DNA of 64,000 nucleotides from Pseudomonadales bacterium (GCA_022822135.1 JAJECH010000014.1:45898-109897); one strand, 5' to 3'; positions 18,333-32,107 are shown, counted from the first letter of the stretch. A program made the numbers and translations. The notes: generated from the letters alone by a model not told the origin.

Positions 18333-19139
18333 TTGGCGAACTATCCCGGCATTATCCACCCGGCTGAGCTTGCTGAACGCATGCAAGACGATTCCGTAAG
18401 TGTCGTTGAAGTGTTCAATCCGACGCCTCAAGACCAGGCGTTCATCCCCGGTGCGCTTCATTTGCCAACCGCAGCTTTAATCGAAGGTACGCCGCCGTCC
18501 CCGGGAAAACTACCTCCTAAAGCTCAGTTAGACGCTGTATTTGGTCATATTGGATACCAACCGAATCAGACGATCGTCACTTCGGACCACGAAGGCGGAG
18601 GTTGGGCTGGCCGACTCGCTTGGACACTGGACATCATTGGTCATTCCCAGTGGCTCTACCTCGATGGCGGTATTCACGCATGGCAGCAGGAAGGCTTTGA
18701 CGTAACGCAAGCACCGACTCAAGCACCACGCACCCAACCGGACGTTACGATTGATCCATCGCCATTGATTGAAATCGACGAGCTGATGCGGCGTCTCAAC
18801 CAAGAGGATCTCGTGATCTGGGATGTCCGATCCCGGGATGAGTTTTTAGGCTTGCGACCTGGGGCACAGCGAAACGGTCATATTCCAGGCGCGATCAACA
18901 TCGATTGGCTCGATTTGATGGACCACAACAACGCCATGCGACTAAGGAGCGACATTCGCGAATTGCTGCAGGAACACGGCATTGACCCTAATCGAAACAT
19001 TGTCACCCATTGTCAAACCCATCATCGTTCCGGGTTGTCCTACATGGTCGGTCGGTTACTCGGTTATCCGAGCATCCGAGCTTATGCTGGTTCCTGGTCT
19101 GAATGGGGTAATCGCCCCGACACCCCGATTGAATCCTAA
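18333..19139 (+). CDS. Thiosulfate/3-mercaptopyruvate sulfurtransferase, two rhodanese domains
   Basis: A 268-residue protein with two rhodanese domains (about 1-125 and 140-265). The first has VTSDHEGGGWAGRLAWTLD and lacks the catalytic cysteine. The second has the cysteine in THCQTHHRSGLSYMVGR near residue 230. The loop after the cysteine (CQTHHRS) differs from classic mercaptopyruvate (CGSGVTA) and thiosulfate (CRKGVTA) loops, so the sulfur donor cannot be predicted. The start is TTG at 18333. The gene sits 5 bases before psd, probably cotranscribed. Confidence 0.85.
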   Translation: MANYPGIIHPAELAERMQDDSVSVVEVFNPTPQDQAFIPGALHLPTAALIEGTPPSPGKLPPKAQLDAVFGHIGYQPNQTIVTSDHEGGGWAGRLAWTLDIIGHSQWLYLDGGIHAWQQEGFDVTQAPTQAPRTQPDVTIDPSPLIEIDELMRRLNQEDLVIWDVRSRDEFLGLRPGAQRNGHIPGAINIDWLDLMDHNNAMRLRSDIRELLQEHGIDPNRNIVTHCQTHHRSGLSYMVGRLLGYPSIRAYAGSWSEWGNRPDTPIES

Positions 19140-19144
19140 GCCAC

Positions 19145-19966
19145 ATGACGCCTAAGTCATTGTTCAATGCGTGGGGACCAAGTTTCTGGTTGACCAAAGG
19201 TGCGGGATGGCTTGCAACAGTCAAAATCCGAGCGATCAAGAATTGGTTAATTCGCCAGTTCATCAAGTTCTACCGTGTTGACATGACGTCCGCGGTGCGA
19301 CAAGCGCCAGATCAGTTCGAGAGTTTTCAAGACTTTTTTACGCGTGAGCTCAAATCGGCTGCTCGACCAATTCACGGCGACGCACTCAGCATCATCTCGC
19401 CAGTCGACGGCACAGTCGCGGTCAGTGGTCGATACACGAACAACACGCTCATCCAATTTAAGCGAACCGCGACCAACCTATTCAATTTGACGCGATCAAA
19501 GCGCGTTGGTGAGTCTGGGCAATACGCGATCATCTATCTCTCGCCAAAAGACTACCATCGCGTACATTCCCCCGTTCAGGCCGAGCTCGTCGCGGTGTCA
19601 CGGATTGGGGGCACTAGACATTCGGTGAAACCTTCAAACCACAACAACATCGATGGTCTATATGAACGGAACGTACGCGTCAATTGCCACCTGCGTTTAC
19701 CTAATGGCGAAATGTTGATGTCGATGGTCGGCGCTATGATCGTGTCTAGTGTTCAAACAGAATGGGATGACCTAAGCCCACCTAAGCAAGTCGTCGTCGC
19801 GAAAGACATCGCACCTCGACCTTTTCAAGCTGGCGAAGAAATGGCGCGGTTTTGCCTCGGTTCAACCGTAATACTGGTTCTGCCGGACGGGGTCGGCGAG
19901 CTAAAACCGCTTGAAGCGGGCCATTCACTCAAACTCGGTGAACAGATCGGCGCTATTCACCAATAA
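19145..19966 (+). CDS. psd: Phosphatidylserine decarboxylase proenzyme
   Basis: A 273-residue proenzyme ending in a small C-terminal segment with LGST at about residues 238-241. Self-cleavage between Gly and Ser makes the pyruvoyl cofactor and alpha and beta chains. FQDFFTRELKSAARPI (about 59-74), SPVDGTV and HSPVQAELV are family motifs. It makes phosphatidylethanolamine at the inner membrane. Convergent with epmA; the 3' ends overlap by 14 bases. Confidence 0.97.
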   Translation: MTPKSLFNAWGPSFWLTKGAGWLATVKIRAIKNWLIRQFIKFYRVDMTSAVRQAPDQFESFQDFFTRELKSAARPIHGDALSIISPVDGTVAVSGRYTNNTLIQFKRTATNLFNLTRSKRVGESGQYAIIYLSPKDYHRVHSPVQAELVAVSRIGGTRHSVKPSNHNNIDGLYERNVRVNCHLRLPNGEMLMSMVGAMIVSSVQTEWDDLSPPKQVVVAKDIAPRPFQAGEEMARFCLGSTVILVLPDGVGELKPLEAGHSLKLGEQIGAIHQ

Positions 19967-20882
19967 GGGTGAAAGGTACGACTTCACGTAAGGCGGATTT
20001 GCCCATCGCTAACGCGAATAGTCGATCTAAGCCAACTGCAACGCCACAGCACTGTGGTAAGCCGTGAACCATCGCTGCTTCAAAGTTCGGATCGATCGGT
20101 TTTGCAGGCAAACCAAGCTGGACTCGACGCTCGTTATCTCGGTCACACCTTCGTCGAAATTCCACAGCGTCCCGCAGTTCGTCGTATCCATTCGCGATCT
20201 CAAGCCCATCGACCACGAATTCAAATCTAAGTGCAACATCCACGTCGCCACGACGTACGGTATTGGCTAGAGCCGATTGATAGCTTGGATACTCTGTAAG
20301 AAGTACCCTCTCGATTCCAAGCTTCTCCACGGCAGAACCAATCAAGAAATCCAGCGCTTCGTATGTGTCTCGTGCGCTCTGAAGTCCCTCGCCACTCGCA
20401 ATCTCAAGGCACCGACTCTCATCTGGATGATGAGGGTCAAGACCGTATGCGTCTTGCAGAAGCTGTTCAACGGTTTTCGTCAGAACAGGCATAGGTCCGA
20501 CCACGCAATCCACCAATGCCACGACATTCGCCATTAACTGATCGAGCGTAACATCGCGTTCATACCACTCGAGCATCGTAAATTCGGTGTTGTGCCATCG
20601 ACCGATCTCGCCGGCGCGAAATGCCGGCCCAATCTGAAAACAGGAAGGCATACCGGCTGCCAATAGGCGCTTCATTTGATATTCAGGCGAAGACTGCAGG
20701 TAGCCGTAGCCTGCTACCTCAATGTTCTCGATTGCGACATCCGTAACACCGTACTGATCAAGTGTCGAAGTTTGAACTTCGACGATATCTCGATCACGAA
20801 AAAAGGTTCGTGCTCGATCCAGCAACTCGGCGCGCTTCAGGAGCGTATCGATAGCGGCAGTAGGCCGCCATGCTTCACTCAC
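19953..20882 (-). CDS. epmA: Elongation factor P--(R)-beta-lysine ligase EpmA
   Basis: A 309-residue class II aminoacyl-tRNA synthetase-like enzyme without an anticodon-binding domain. [20 protein letters not shown] (about 88-107) is motif 2, and [15 protein letters not shown] near the end is motif 3. It attaches (R)-beta-lysine to Lys34 of EF-P. The GTG start overlaps the efp stop (GTGA), so enzyme and substrate are coupled. The aminomutase EpmB that makes beta-lysine is not in this window. Confidence 0.96.
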   Translation of the reverse strand: MSEAWRPTAAIDTLLKRAELLDRARTFFRDRDIVEVQTSTLDQYGVTDVAIENIEVAGYGYLQSSPEYQMKRLLAAGMPSCFQIGPAFRAGEIGRWHNTEFTMLEWYERDVTLDQLMANVVALVDCVVGPMPVLTKTVEQLLQDAYGLDPHHPDESRCLEIASGEGLQSARDTYEALDFLIGSAVEKLGIERVLLTEYPSYQSALANTVRRGDVDVALRFEFVVDGLEIANGYDELRDAVEFRRRCDRDNERRVQLGLPAKPIDPNFEAAMVHGLPQCCGVAVGLDRLFALAMGKSALREVVPFTLIGE

Positions 20883-21451
20883 TGTTTGCTTCGGCTGACG
20901 TATTCACCCGTACGTGTATCAACCCGAAGCACATCTCCAATCTCGATAAACAACGGGACATTGATCACCGCTCCGGTTTCGAGTGTCGCGGGTTTCGTAC
21001 CGCCTTGTGCCGTGTCGCCTCGCAGACCAGGATCCGTTTCCGTTACCGCGAGATTCACGAAATTTGGTGGGCTGACTGAAATAGGATTTTCGTTCCAGAA
21101 CGTAATCTGGCATCGCGCTTGTTCGGCTAAAAAGTCCTTAGCTTCGCCTACGGCTGCGGCGTCCGCAGCAATTTGATCGTAGTTGTCGTCCGTCGTCATG
21201 AAGTACCAAAGATCACCATCTGAATATAGGTAATCCAAGTCGCGCTCCACGACGTCAGCGGCTTCCATCGACTCGCCGCTCCGTAACGTCCGTTCCCACA
21301 CGCGCCCAGTGATCAGATTACGAAACTTAACCCGAGTAAACGCCTGGCCTTTACCAGGTTTCACGAATTCCGCTTCGAGCATGACACATGGATCGCCCTC
21401 AAGGAGCACTTTGAGACCAGGTCGAAATTCGTTTGTTGAGTAGGAAGCCAT
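20879..21451 (-). CDS. efp: Translation elongation factor P
   Basis: A 190-residue EF-P with three OB-like domains. Lys34 in [10 protein letters not shown] is the site of lysylation by EpmA. The C terminus carries [20 protein letters not shown] and the signature [13 protein letters not shown] relieves ribosome stalling at polyproline. The lysine-type loop (rather than arginine-type, which goes with EarP) agrees with epmA being the next gene. Confidence 0.98.
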   Translation of the reverse strand: MASYSTNEFRPGLKVLLEGDPCVMLEAEFVKPGKGQAFTRVKFRNLITGRVWERTLRSGESMEAADVVERDLDYLYSDGDLWYFMTTDDNYDQIAADAAAVGEAKDFLAEQARCQITFWNENPISVSPPNFVNLAVTETDPGLRGDTAQGGTKPATLETGAVINVPLFIEIGDVLRVDTRTGEYVSRSKQ

Positions 21452-21544
21452 TGGCCAGAAAGCTAGCAGTCGCCCTTTTCGGAACGGGGAGATTTTAGAT
21501 TTGAAACCATGATAGACACTCCACGCCCATTCCTGAGTGAACGC

Positions 21545-25718
<4,174 letters not shown>

Positions 25719-26492
25719 CTAACCTTCGACGACCAATCGTTCCACGGTTGAATCGATCTCGCCATCCGCTCTTAACTCAAGCCAACGCCATCCTGCGGGA
25801 AGCTCATCGACGGCAAACGAGTCCGAATCGGTCTTGAATTGCCAACACGTTGACGGGGTCGTCATGAGTCTTATGCCATGTGCACGACCTTCGAAGGCTT
25901 GATGTACGTGGCCGCTAAGGTACGCTTGGACTTGCGGATATTGCGCCATTACCTGTAGAAACTCGTCGCCGTTTTCAATTCGATGTTCGTCTATCCATGC
26001 GCAACCAACTTCGGTCGCTGGATGATGACCGATCAACAACGTCGGCGACTCGTTTGCCTTTAGTTCCTCTTCGACGCGATTCATCTCCGTTTGATCAATC
26101 AAGCCACCTACTTCGTCGTCGATATGGGTATCGACCGTCACAATCCGCCAGTTTCCCATTGTGATCGATTCACGTGAAAGCACTTCGTCGAAGGGTTTGG
26201 CTAAATCGTGATTACCAGGTGTTGCGATCATCGGGCAGTCAACAAATTCGCGAACCTTCGAAGCAAACATTTCGTACACCTCACGGGTCCGGTCATGTGC
26301 GATATCACCGGTGTCCACAACTAGGTCAGGTTGTCGCGACGCCGTAGCTGACACCAACACCTGTTGAAATGAATCGATACTACTAACACCGTGCCGACCT
26401 TCGTTAGGATCGGTAAATAAGTGATTGTCGGTGATGTGTAAAAGCCAAAGCGACGTGCCTTCCTTGGTGTGCTTGGCTGCGTGTTTTTGCAA
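25719..26492 (-). CDS. cpdA: 3',5'-cyclic-AMP phosphodiesterase CpdA-like metallophosphoesterase
   Basis: A 257-residue calcineurin-type phosphoesterase. The metal-binding blocks are LHITDNHLF (about 18-26), VVDTGDIAHD, TPGNHDLA, LLIGHHPA and LSGHVHQAFEG. Gene order parC-parE-cpdA-yqiB matches E. coli, which supports CpdA, the enzyme that lowers cAMP. Substrate is inferred from synteny and family. Confidence 0.9.
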   Translation of the reverse strand: MQKHAAKHTKEGTSLWLLHITDNHLFTDPNEGRHGVSSIDSFQQVLVSATASRQPDLVVDTGDIAHDRTREVYEMFASKVREFVDCPMIATPGNHDLAKPFDEVLSRESITMGNWRIVTVDTHIDDEVGGLIDQTEMNRVEEELKANESPTLLIGHHPATEVGCAWIDEHRIENGDEFLQVMAQYPQVQAYLSGHVHQAFEGRAHGIRLMTTPSTCWQFKTDSDSFAVDELPAGWRWLELRADGEIDSTVERLVVEG

Positions 26493-26519
26493 CGCTAGGT
26501 ATCCGTCCTTGGATTCGGT

Positions 26520-27023
26520 CTAAACTGAACTTCCTTGTTCTTCTGTGGTAGTCGACTCAGTCTGCATCGCTGAGCCGAACGTCAAGCAATGATCAAGCAG
26601 CTCCGTTAAGAAGCGATTCATTTCAATCTTTTCGAACCGTTGCGTGCGAGGCGGCGCAGGTCGCGTCTCCAACACTCGGAAATCATGATGGCGTTGGTAA
26701 CTCACCACTTCCGCTGCCCGGGTGTCGTGATACACATGGAGCTTCAAATTCAAATTCGTCAACGTCTCAGTTGATGTCTGCCGAATAACCACGCTTGATG
26801 TGTAACGGCTGACACGTGAATGCTCAAATCGTAACGATGAAGAACCGTTCGGGAACTCGACCGTGCGAGATTGAAATTCGCTACTCCGCGGCGGTCGTAA
26901 CAATTTACGCAAGCGGGAATAGTTCGCTTCACAGCGAGCTAAATGCGCGAAAAGGTCAAGAAACGGATTCACAGCTAAATGTGACGGCAATGCGTACTCA
27001 AGGCAGTCTTTGAGTTTGATCAT
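26520..27023 (-). CDS. YqiB-like DUF1249 family protein
   Basis: A 167-residue cytoplasmic protein. CEANYSRLRKLLRP (about 33-46), RYTSSVVIRQT, LKLHVYHDTRAAEVVSYQ and NRFLTELLDHCLTFG match the DUF1249 pattern of E. coli YqiB, whose function is unknown. The position directly upstream of cpdA on the same strand also agrees. The predicted promoter would lie in the AT-rich gap 27024-27205, which holds no gene. Confidence 0.85.
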   Translation of the reverse strand: MIKLKDCLEYALPSHLAVNPFLDLFAHLARCEANYSRLRKLLRPPRSSEFQSRTVEFPNGSSSLRFEHSRVSRYTSSVVIRQTSTETLTNLNLKLHVYHDTRAAEVVSYQRHHDFRVLETRPAPPRTQRFEKIEMNRFLTELLDHCLTFGSAMQTESTTTEEQGSSV

Positions 27024-27205
27024 GTTGTTTACACCCTATCAGTTTAACCCATCACACGTCGCACGCAAGGCTTAAAGTGACGATCCAAAGAGAGTTTTGA
27101 TTATCGAATATTCTTTGCTATACATGCGTACATATATTTTAAACACAAGAATTTAGGCTTGCACAGCGAATATGCGCCTCTTCGATCGACCATAAATAAC
27201 CGATG

Positions 27206-28564
27206 TCACTGTGCCATTTGATTTGGCAGCCAAAGTACGATATCAGGCAAGAGCAATAGAACAATAACTGTTAGTACATCGGCGACAAAGAACGGTCCGA
27301 TACCACGAAAAACATCCTGTAACGGAATGGCAGGGTCGCGACCGTCGACCGCCGGTAAATCTCTCGATACCCCTGCAACAACAAAGCAGTTCAATCCAAT
27401 TGGCGGTGTGATCAAGCAAATCTCCGCCATTTTCACGACGATGATGCCGAACCAAATCGGGTCATAACCAAGCGCTATGACCGCGGGAAACACCACCGGC
27501 AATGTCAATATGAGCATTCCGATCGCATCCATGAACATACCGAGCACCGCATACGCGAGCAAGATGCACACCATGATCAGAATCGGTGGCAAATCCAATC
27601 CTACGACCCAGTTCGCGAATTCGTTTGGCAATCCGGCAAACCCAAGGAAACGGACGAACAGAAACACACCCCAGATCAGCGTAAAGATCATGATGGTGAG
27701 CTTCGCAGTTTCAGTGATAGCGTCCTTGAGCCGGAAACCCATCTGTTTCAAGTCGCGCTGTTGCCACGCTCGATACACGTAGAGGGCGAACACCACCGCA
27801 GCCCCCAATGCGCCCGCCTCCGTCGGCGTAGCGACACCCGTGTATAGCGCACCAAAAATGATGCCTACGACAAGGAAGATCGGAAACGATCCCGGCAAAC
27901 TCGCGAATCGCTCGCGCCAAGTGAATCCCCGCGAAGCTTCACCTAGCTCAGGTCGCCACACGCACATCCCGATGATCAGCGCTGTGTAAATCAGAACCGA
28001 TACCACACCTGGCAACAGTCCTGCTAAAAGCAGCTTCCCTACCGACTGTTCAACAAGAATCGCGTAAATCACGAGAATCGCAGAAGGCGGGATTAAGGAC
28101 GCCAGCGTACCCCCTGCGGCGATGACACCCGCCGTTAGCCGTTTCGAGTAGCCATTACCAAGCATGTCTGGAATCGCGACGCGCGAAAACACGGCACTGG
28201 TTGCGGTCGACGCGCCCGACACAGCAGCGAAACCCGCACTCGCGAACACGGTTGATACGGCTAAACCACCCGGTACCCAACCTAACCAACGACGCGCAGC
28301 TTCAAACAGCTTGCCAGTTAAACCTGCGTGAAACGCTAGAAAACCGATCAATATGAAGAGAGGAAGTACCGAAAGCGGATAAGTAACTGTTTTCGAGTGC
28401 GGAATCGTCCCAGCAATGGCGCCGGCGACATCCCAACCTTCGAGCACGAGCAAACCGAGAAATCCGACGACCGCCGCAGCGACATATACACGTACACCAA
28501 CAACCACTAATGCAATGAGCAGTCCAACGCCGCATATCCCAACCCAGAACGCGTCTACCATCAT
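27206..28564 (-). CDS. dctM: TRAP transporter large permease subunit (DctM family)
   Basis: A 452-residue integral membrane protein with about 12 hydrophobic segments. GASTATSAVFSRVAIPDM (about 117-134), GTLASLIPPSAILVIYAIL, TPTEAGALGAAV and ITPPIGLNCFVVAGV are typical of the ion-transporter superfamily DctM subunit. It carries the substrate across the inner membrane using a sodium gradient. It is 3 bases after the small subunit gene. Confidence 0.96.
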   Translation of the reverse strand: MMVDAFWVGICGVGLLIALVVVGVRVYVAAAVVGFLGLLVLEGWDVAGAIAGTIPHSKTVTYPLSVLPLFILIGFLAFHAGLTGKLFEAARRWLGWVPGGLAVSTVFASAGFAAVSGASTATSAVFSRVAIPDMLGNGYSKRLTAGVIAAGGTLASLIPPSAILVIYAILVEQSVGKLLLAGLLPGVVSVLIYTALIIGMCVWRPELGEASRGFTWRERFASLPGSFPIFLVVGIIFGALYTGVATPTEAGALGAAVVFALYVYRAWQQRDLKQMGFRLKDAITETAKLTIMIFTLIWGVFLFVRFLGFAGLPNEFANWVVGLDLPPILIMVCILLAYAVLGMFMDAIGMLILTLPVVFPAVIALGYDPIWFGIIVVKMAEICLITPPIGLNCFVVAGVSRDLPAVDGRDPAIPLQDVFRGIGPFFVADVLTVIVLLLLPDIVLWLPNQMAQ

Positions 28565-28567
28565 GCG

Positions 28568-29185
28568 CTACCTGGCCGATGGGTCCGATTCGTTCTCGCC
28601 ACCTGCGAGACGAATCTCTTCGGCTGCGACCTCCTCGGGTCGCTTCAACGCCGGGATCGCGAGCTGAGGTAATGCCGGGTCAATAAGCAGCCGCAGATAT
28701 CCCAAGAACTGAATGCACAGACGAATGAGTAACAAGGTCAACGCAACCGGAACGACGAGTTTCGCAGGCCAAGTCGCGAGTTCAAGATCGATCGTGCTAT
28801 CGCCAAAATCGAACGCTCGCTGGAAGTGATCGTAGGAATATGGAATCAGTACACTCACGATGAAAATCGCCAAGCCACTCCCAAGCATCTCGAAAAACCA
28901 AAGCGGACGTCCTCTCAACTTCTGAATCAGGAGCTCCATCCGCACATGACCGCCAACACGTTGCACAAAAGCGATCGCGAGTACCGCAAAGCCAACCATG
29001 CTGAGTTCAACGATGTCGATGTAACCAAGAAGCGGTGCTGAGAAGACCGTGCGAAGTACGATCTGAACAACACCTAGCGCCATCAATGCAAAGATCAAAA
29101 CGCCTGCAGTTAAGTTAAAGGCGTTTTCAACAGGTGTGGTGAGCGCGTCCAATCGACGCAGAAGCACACCAAGCGGATCTTTCAA
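28568..29185 (-). CDS. dctQ: TRAP transporter small permease subunit (DctQ family)
   Basis: A 205-residue membrane protein with four predicted transmembrane helices (near residues 20-45, 55-75, 98-118, 140-165). GYIDIVELSMVGFAVLAIAF and the GGHVRMELL segment match the DctQ family. A charged tail of about 35 residues follows the last helix. It sits between the receptor and large permease genes. Confidence 0.93.
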   Translation of the reverse strand: MKDPLGVLLRRLDALTTPVENAFNLTAGVLIFALMALGVVQIVLRTVFSAPLLGYIDIVELSMVGFAVLAIAFVQRVGGHVRMELLIQKLRGRPLWFFEMLGSGLAIFIVSVLIPYSYDHFQRAFDFGDSTIDLELATWPAKLVVPVALTLLLIRLCIQFLGYLRLLIDPALPQLAIPALKRPEEVAAEEIRLAGGENESDPSAR

Positions 29186-29203
29186 GTCGATGGTTCCGAA
29201 CGA

Positions 29204-30277
29204 TTACTCGAAAGTCGATCCCGCGGCTTCAAACACAAGCTCAACTAGCCCTCGTGCATCGAAGTCGTCTTCATTCTCCGTGATCCAAGCTTCAATCACG
29301 CGCTTGCCAACCGACTGCCTCAGTTCATCTCGCATTTCAGGGGTGAACGTCACTTCGGTGATTGTTTCCCGCAGCATGGGGAGGTTGATCTCATCAACGT
29401 CTCGATACGCCTTAATCTGTGCAGCATCGACTTCGTCTCTGATTTCCTCTAGAAGTACGTGATACTCCGCTGGTAAGGCGTCATACGCGGTCTTGCGAAA
29501 CACAACAGGGCAATCTGCCGTTCCTGGTGCCATGCCGTTGGTGTACCAATCAGAGACTTCATGGATTCGATAGGCGACATGAGCATATGAGAAGGGGAAT
29601 GCTGCCGCATCCATGGTTCCTTGTTGAACGCCCGTGTACACCTCCGTTGCGGTTGAACTCGTCGGTGTTGCGCCAAGCAGCTGCATCGCATCCCCAATCC
29701 CTCCTCCAGCACGAACCGTCATACCTTGCCAATCCTCCACCGTTCGCGGCGGAGTACCACGTCCCATGAATTCGTACTGAGGTAGTAATGTCGATGTGTA
29801 AATCATCGCCCCCCAGCGTGCGAACTCTTCAACCACTGCTGGATGGGCGTGTACCGCACGTCTGACTTGCTTCCCGTTCGTGTCGGCATCCATCGGTAGG
29901 AACGGCATGGTCAGCACCATGAGCGCAGGATTCTTCTGTGGATGGTAGAAGTTGCACACCAACGCGACCTCAAAAGCACCGATTGCGATGCCGTCAAGGT
30001 TCTCGCGCGACTTTGACAAGGCTTCGCCGTAGTGAACGTTTAACTGAAAAGCACCTTCCGTACGCTCGGCTAGCAGACGCGCAAGCGCGTCAACGGCGAC
30101 GGTCCCTTCACGAGGGTTTCCCCACAGCGAGGCGTCCCATGTGACCGAGGGGTAACGTGAAACAGATTCAGAAAGCTCAACGTCCTGAGCAGAGTCGCCC
30201 GACTCTTTGGGTGTGCACGACACCAACACGAACGTAAACGACGCGGCAACCACCGCTACTTTCATGCTTAAACGCAA
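29204..30277 (-). CDS. dctP: TRAP transporter substrate-binding lipoprotein (DctP/TAXI-like, DctP family)
   Basis: A 357-residue solute receptor. The signal sequence ends in the lipobox VLVSC (Cys at about residue 21), so it should be a lipoprotein, which is less usual than a free periplasmic DctP. QLNVHYGEALSKSRENLDGI (about 97-116), MTVRAGGGIGDAMQLLGATP with the substrate-carboxylate arginine, and YTGVQQGTMDAAAFPFS are family regions. It is the first gene of dctP-dctQ-dctM. The substrate is likely an organic acid, but sequence alone does not say which. Confidence 0.93.
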   Translation of the reverse strand: MRLSMKVAVVAASFTFVLVSCTPKESGDSAQDVELSESVSRYPSVTWDASLWGNPREGTVAVDALARLLAERTEGAFQLNVHYGEALSKSRENLDGIAIGAFEVALVCNFYHPQKNPALMVLTMPFLPMDADTNGKQVRRAVHAHPAVVEEFARWGAMIYTSTLLPQYEFMGRGTPPRTVEDWQGMTVRAGGGIGDAMQLLGATPTSSTATEVYTGVQQGTMDAAAFPFSYAHVAYRIHEVSDWYTNGMAPGTADCPVVFRKTAYDALPAEYHVLLEEIRDEVDAAQIKAYRDVDEINLPMLRETITEVTFTPEMRDELRQSVGKRVIEAWITENEDDFDARGLVELVFEAAGSTFE

Positions 30278-30350
30278 ATCACCACTCCTGCTCTAATGAA
30301 TAGCATATTAAGAGCGCGAATCACTCGTACCCAAGAAACGAACACCGTCC

Positions 30351-30872
30351 TTACGTTTTTGGCGTCTTCCGCGCCATCCGAAGCACGGATTCTTCGGACG
30401 TCAGGCTGCGTAACTCTTCGATCGACACCCATCGCAGATCATTCGATTCGTCACTCACCCTCAATTGCGCGAGATCGTCGCCTTCAAACAAGAACCGAAC
30501 ATCGTAATGTTTGTGTTCTGGATCATCGCCTCGCGCAGGGATCGTGTGGATATCAATGTCGAACACAACATCATTTATCGGCTTCACGATCAATCCGCTT
30601 TCCTCTTCAGCTTCGCGCTTCGCTACCCGATATGTGTTTGCATCTCCGTCGCTGTGACCACCGAGCTGTAGCCACTTATTGAGCTTTCGATGATGTGTCA
30701 AGAGAACATTCTTGCGCTGCGGACAAACGATCCATGCGGATCCCGTGACATGTCCGTCTTCGAAGCACGTTCGTTCAAAGCAATCTGGTTGTCGTCGGAC
30801 AAACGCGTCGAGCAAACCAACCATGTGTTCAGTCGGCCAAGCTGACGCGTAAGCGCTAAGAAGATCTAACAA
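30351..30872 (-). CDS. Nudix hydrolase
   Basis: A 173-residue protein with a Nudix fold. The Nudix box is close to consensus, GHSDGDANTYRVAKREAEEE then SGL, but the first Glu of Gx5Ex7REUxEExGU is Ala; the catalytic REAEEESG core is intact. QLGGHSDGD resembles a subgroup of Nudix proteins with unknown substrate. The start is a TTG at 30870-30872, with no clear ribosome-binding site. The gene is upstream of dctP by 73 bases on the same strand. Confidence 0.85.
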   Translation of the reverse strand: MLDLLSAYASAWPTEHMVGLLDAFVRRQPDCFERTCFEDGHVTGSAWIVCPQRKNVLLTHHRKLNKWLQLGGHSDGDANTYRVAKREAEEESGLIVKPINDVVFDIDIHTIPARGDDPEHKHYDVRFLFEGDDLAQLRVSDESNDLRWVSIEELRSLTSEESVLRMARKTPKT

Positions 30873-30962
30873 CCAAGCGCGGTTATCTATCGATGAAATG
30901 ATTGTTTCCGGCTACTTTGACATCGAATTTACGCCTATCAAGGCTCATCGTGAGCCTCTGAC

Positions 30963-31367
30963 TTAAGTTGCTTGAATCTCATGCCTAGCAGCGCTAGCTA
31001 AAAACGCTGATCGCGTCATCCCGCGTGCTCTCGCCTCGTCGTCAATTGCATCAAGCAATCCACGATCGATCGAGATATTTACGCGTTTCGACGATCCTCT
31101 ATCAAGCAGGAGTGGAACGAACACGATATCTGCACCGAGACGCCATTCCGCTAATTCATCGTCCGCTTTGATCTCCTCGATCGTACGTGGCGAAGGAATA
31201 GGATCACCGTCGCTCACCATCCCTTCAAAATGGAATGCAAGCGCTTCGCAACCATGACGAACCGCTTCATCTACCGTGTTACCTAACGAAACGCATCCGG
31301 GAAAATCAGGAAAGCTAATCCCGTAGCCTACCTCTAATTCATGATGGATAAACGCGACATATCGCAT
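30963..31367 (-). CDS. hicB: HicB antitoxin with ribbon-helix-helix DNA-binding domain
   Basis: A 134-residue protein started at the ATG at 31365-31367, which has a strong Shine-Dalgarno (GAGGAG, 9 bases away). A much longer open frame upstream is not used because it overlaps hicA. The N-terminal HicB fold includes GYGISFPDFPGCVSLGNTVD (about 15-34). The C-terminal ribbon-helix-helix (KRVNISIDRGLLDAIDDEA then RGMTRSAFLASAA, about 91-128) binds DNA. HicB neutralises HicA and represses the operon. It is 13 bases after hicA. Confidence 0.93.
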   Translation of the reverse strand: MRYVAFIHHELEVGYGISFPDFPGCVSLGNTVDEAVRHGCEALAFHFEGMVSDGDPIPSPRTIEEIKADDELAEWRLGADIVFVPLLLDRGSSKRVNISIDRGLLDAIDDEARARGMTRSAFLASAARHEIQAT

Positions 31368-31380
31368 CACACAATTCTCC

Positions 31381-31572
31381 TCAAACTTCCCAACCTGCTT
31401 GTTTATAGATCGACGCGACTGTACCTCGTGGAATGTCCTTCTTGGGGTGTGGGACCGTGACACGTCCTGACTTAGTCGGATGGCGAAACTGTCGATGACT
31501 GCCTCTAGACTCAATCTGATACCAACCATCTTCTTCGAGCATTCGGATTAGCCTCGGGCTGTTACGTTCCAT
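31381..31572 (-). CDS. hicA: HicA mRNA interferase toxin
   Basis: A 63-residue toxin from the ATG at 31570-31572. It has the double-stranded-RNA-binding-like HicA fold: RLIRMLEEDGWYQIESRGSH then RQFRHPTKSGRVTVPHPKKD, with the conserved glycine-serine-histidine (GSH) around residue 25 that holds the catalytic histidine. HicA cleaves mRNA when HicB is lost. No ribosome-binding site is seen before the ATG, and a probable promoter is only about 20 bases upstream, so the leader is very short. Confidence 0.93.
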   Translation of the reverse strand: MERNSPRLIRMLEEDGWYQIESRGSHRQFRHPTKSGRVTVPHPKKDIPRGTVASIYKQAGWEV

Positions 31573-31581
31573 TGAGATATA

Positions 31582-31601
31582 TTGTGTAGAAATATACACA
31601 A
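31582..31601 (-). promoter_or_regulatory. hicAB operator palindrome and promoter
   Basis: A perfect inverted repeat TTGTGTA/TACACAA (31582-31588 and 31595-31601) with a 6-base spacer lies 10-29 bases upstream of the hicA ATG. A -10-like TATATT on the minus strand (31591-31596) sits inside it, so binding of the HicB ribbon-helix-helix dimer would block RNA polymerase. This matches the known autoregulation of hicAB. Confidence 0.7.
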
Positions 31602-32107
31602 AAAGTGAGCGTTATGTAGTTCACATTCTTCTTCATTTCCGTTCAAATTCACACGGAAGGTCCGACATGCCTAAGTTTCTCTTCCCCATGCAAGAGCGCT
31701 GTGCTTACATTCACCGTGTTTCCATAGAGCATCTTGTGAAAGCGCTCACTAAACACCTAACCTTAAGATAAGAACCGAAATGAGTCTAAGTCAAATTCCG
31801 CACTAATCGAAGTAAACGAACTAGTGTCCGGTTTATCGAATACGGGTAAATCTGGAACATCGTCCGCCAAGTGTCGATAATTGCCATCCGCTGCCATACT
31901 TGGTGGTGTGGTCACTTCGATCGAAAGCGACGAATCACGGCCAATTGTTAATGCACATGTCCTAACTCACTTCAGAGTTTAAAAATTCGGATCAACCAAT
32001 CAATACAAGCGATCAGGGTTTTTATCTGTCGTCAATTGGATTGCGTGCGTGATTTAGAAACGAAATCTCAAACGCGTAGTCGGTCCGCTAAACAAGAGGA
32101 ATTTTCA
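31602..32107. other. Gene-free stretch between hicAB and a TonB receptor, with a possible gene remnant
   Basis: About 500 bases without a clear gene. On the minus strand 31763-31897 could encode 44 residues starting MAADGNYRHLADDV and ending FDLDSFRFLS; the frame stays open a further 20 or so codons upstream before a stop. It has no ribosome-binding site and could be the tail of a lost gene. The right part must hold the promoter of the receptor gene; an AGAGGA ribosome-binding site is at 32095-32100. Confidence 0.4.

Noticed and set aside
31368..31529. N-terminal extension of HicB
   Set aside because: It overlaps hicA on the same strand, and the downstream ATG has GAGGAG at correct spacing and gives the normal family length.
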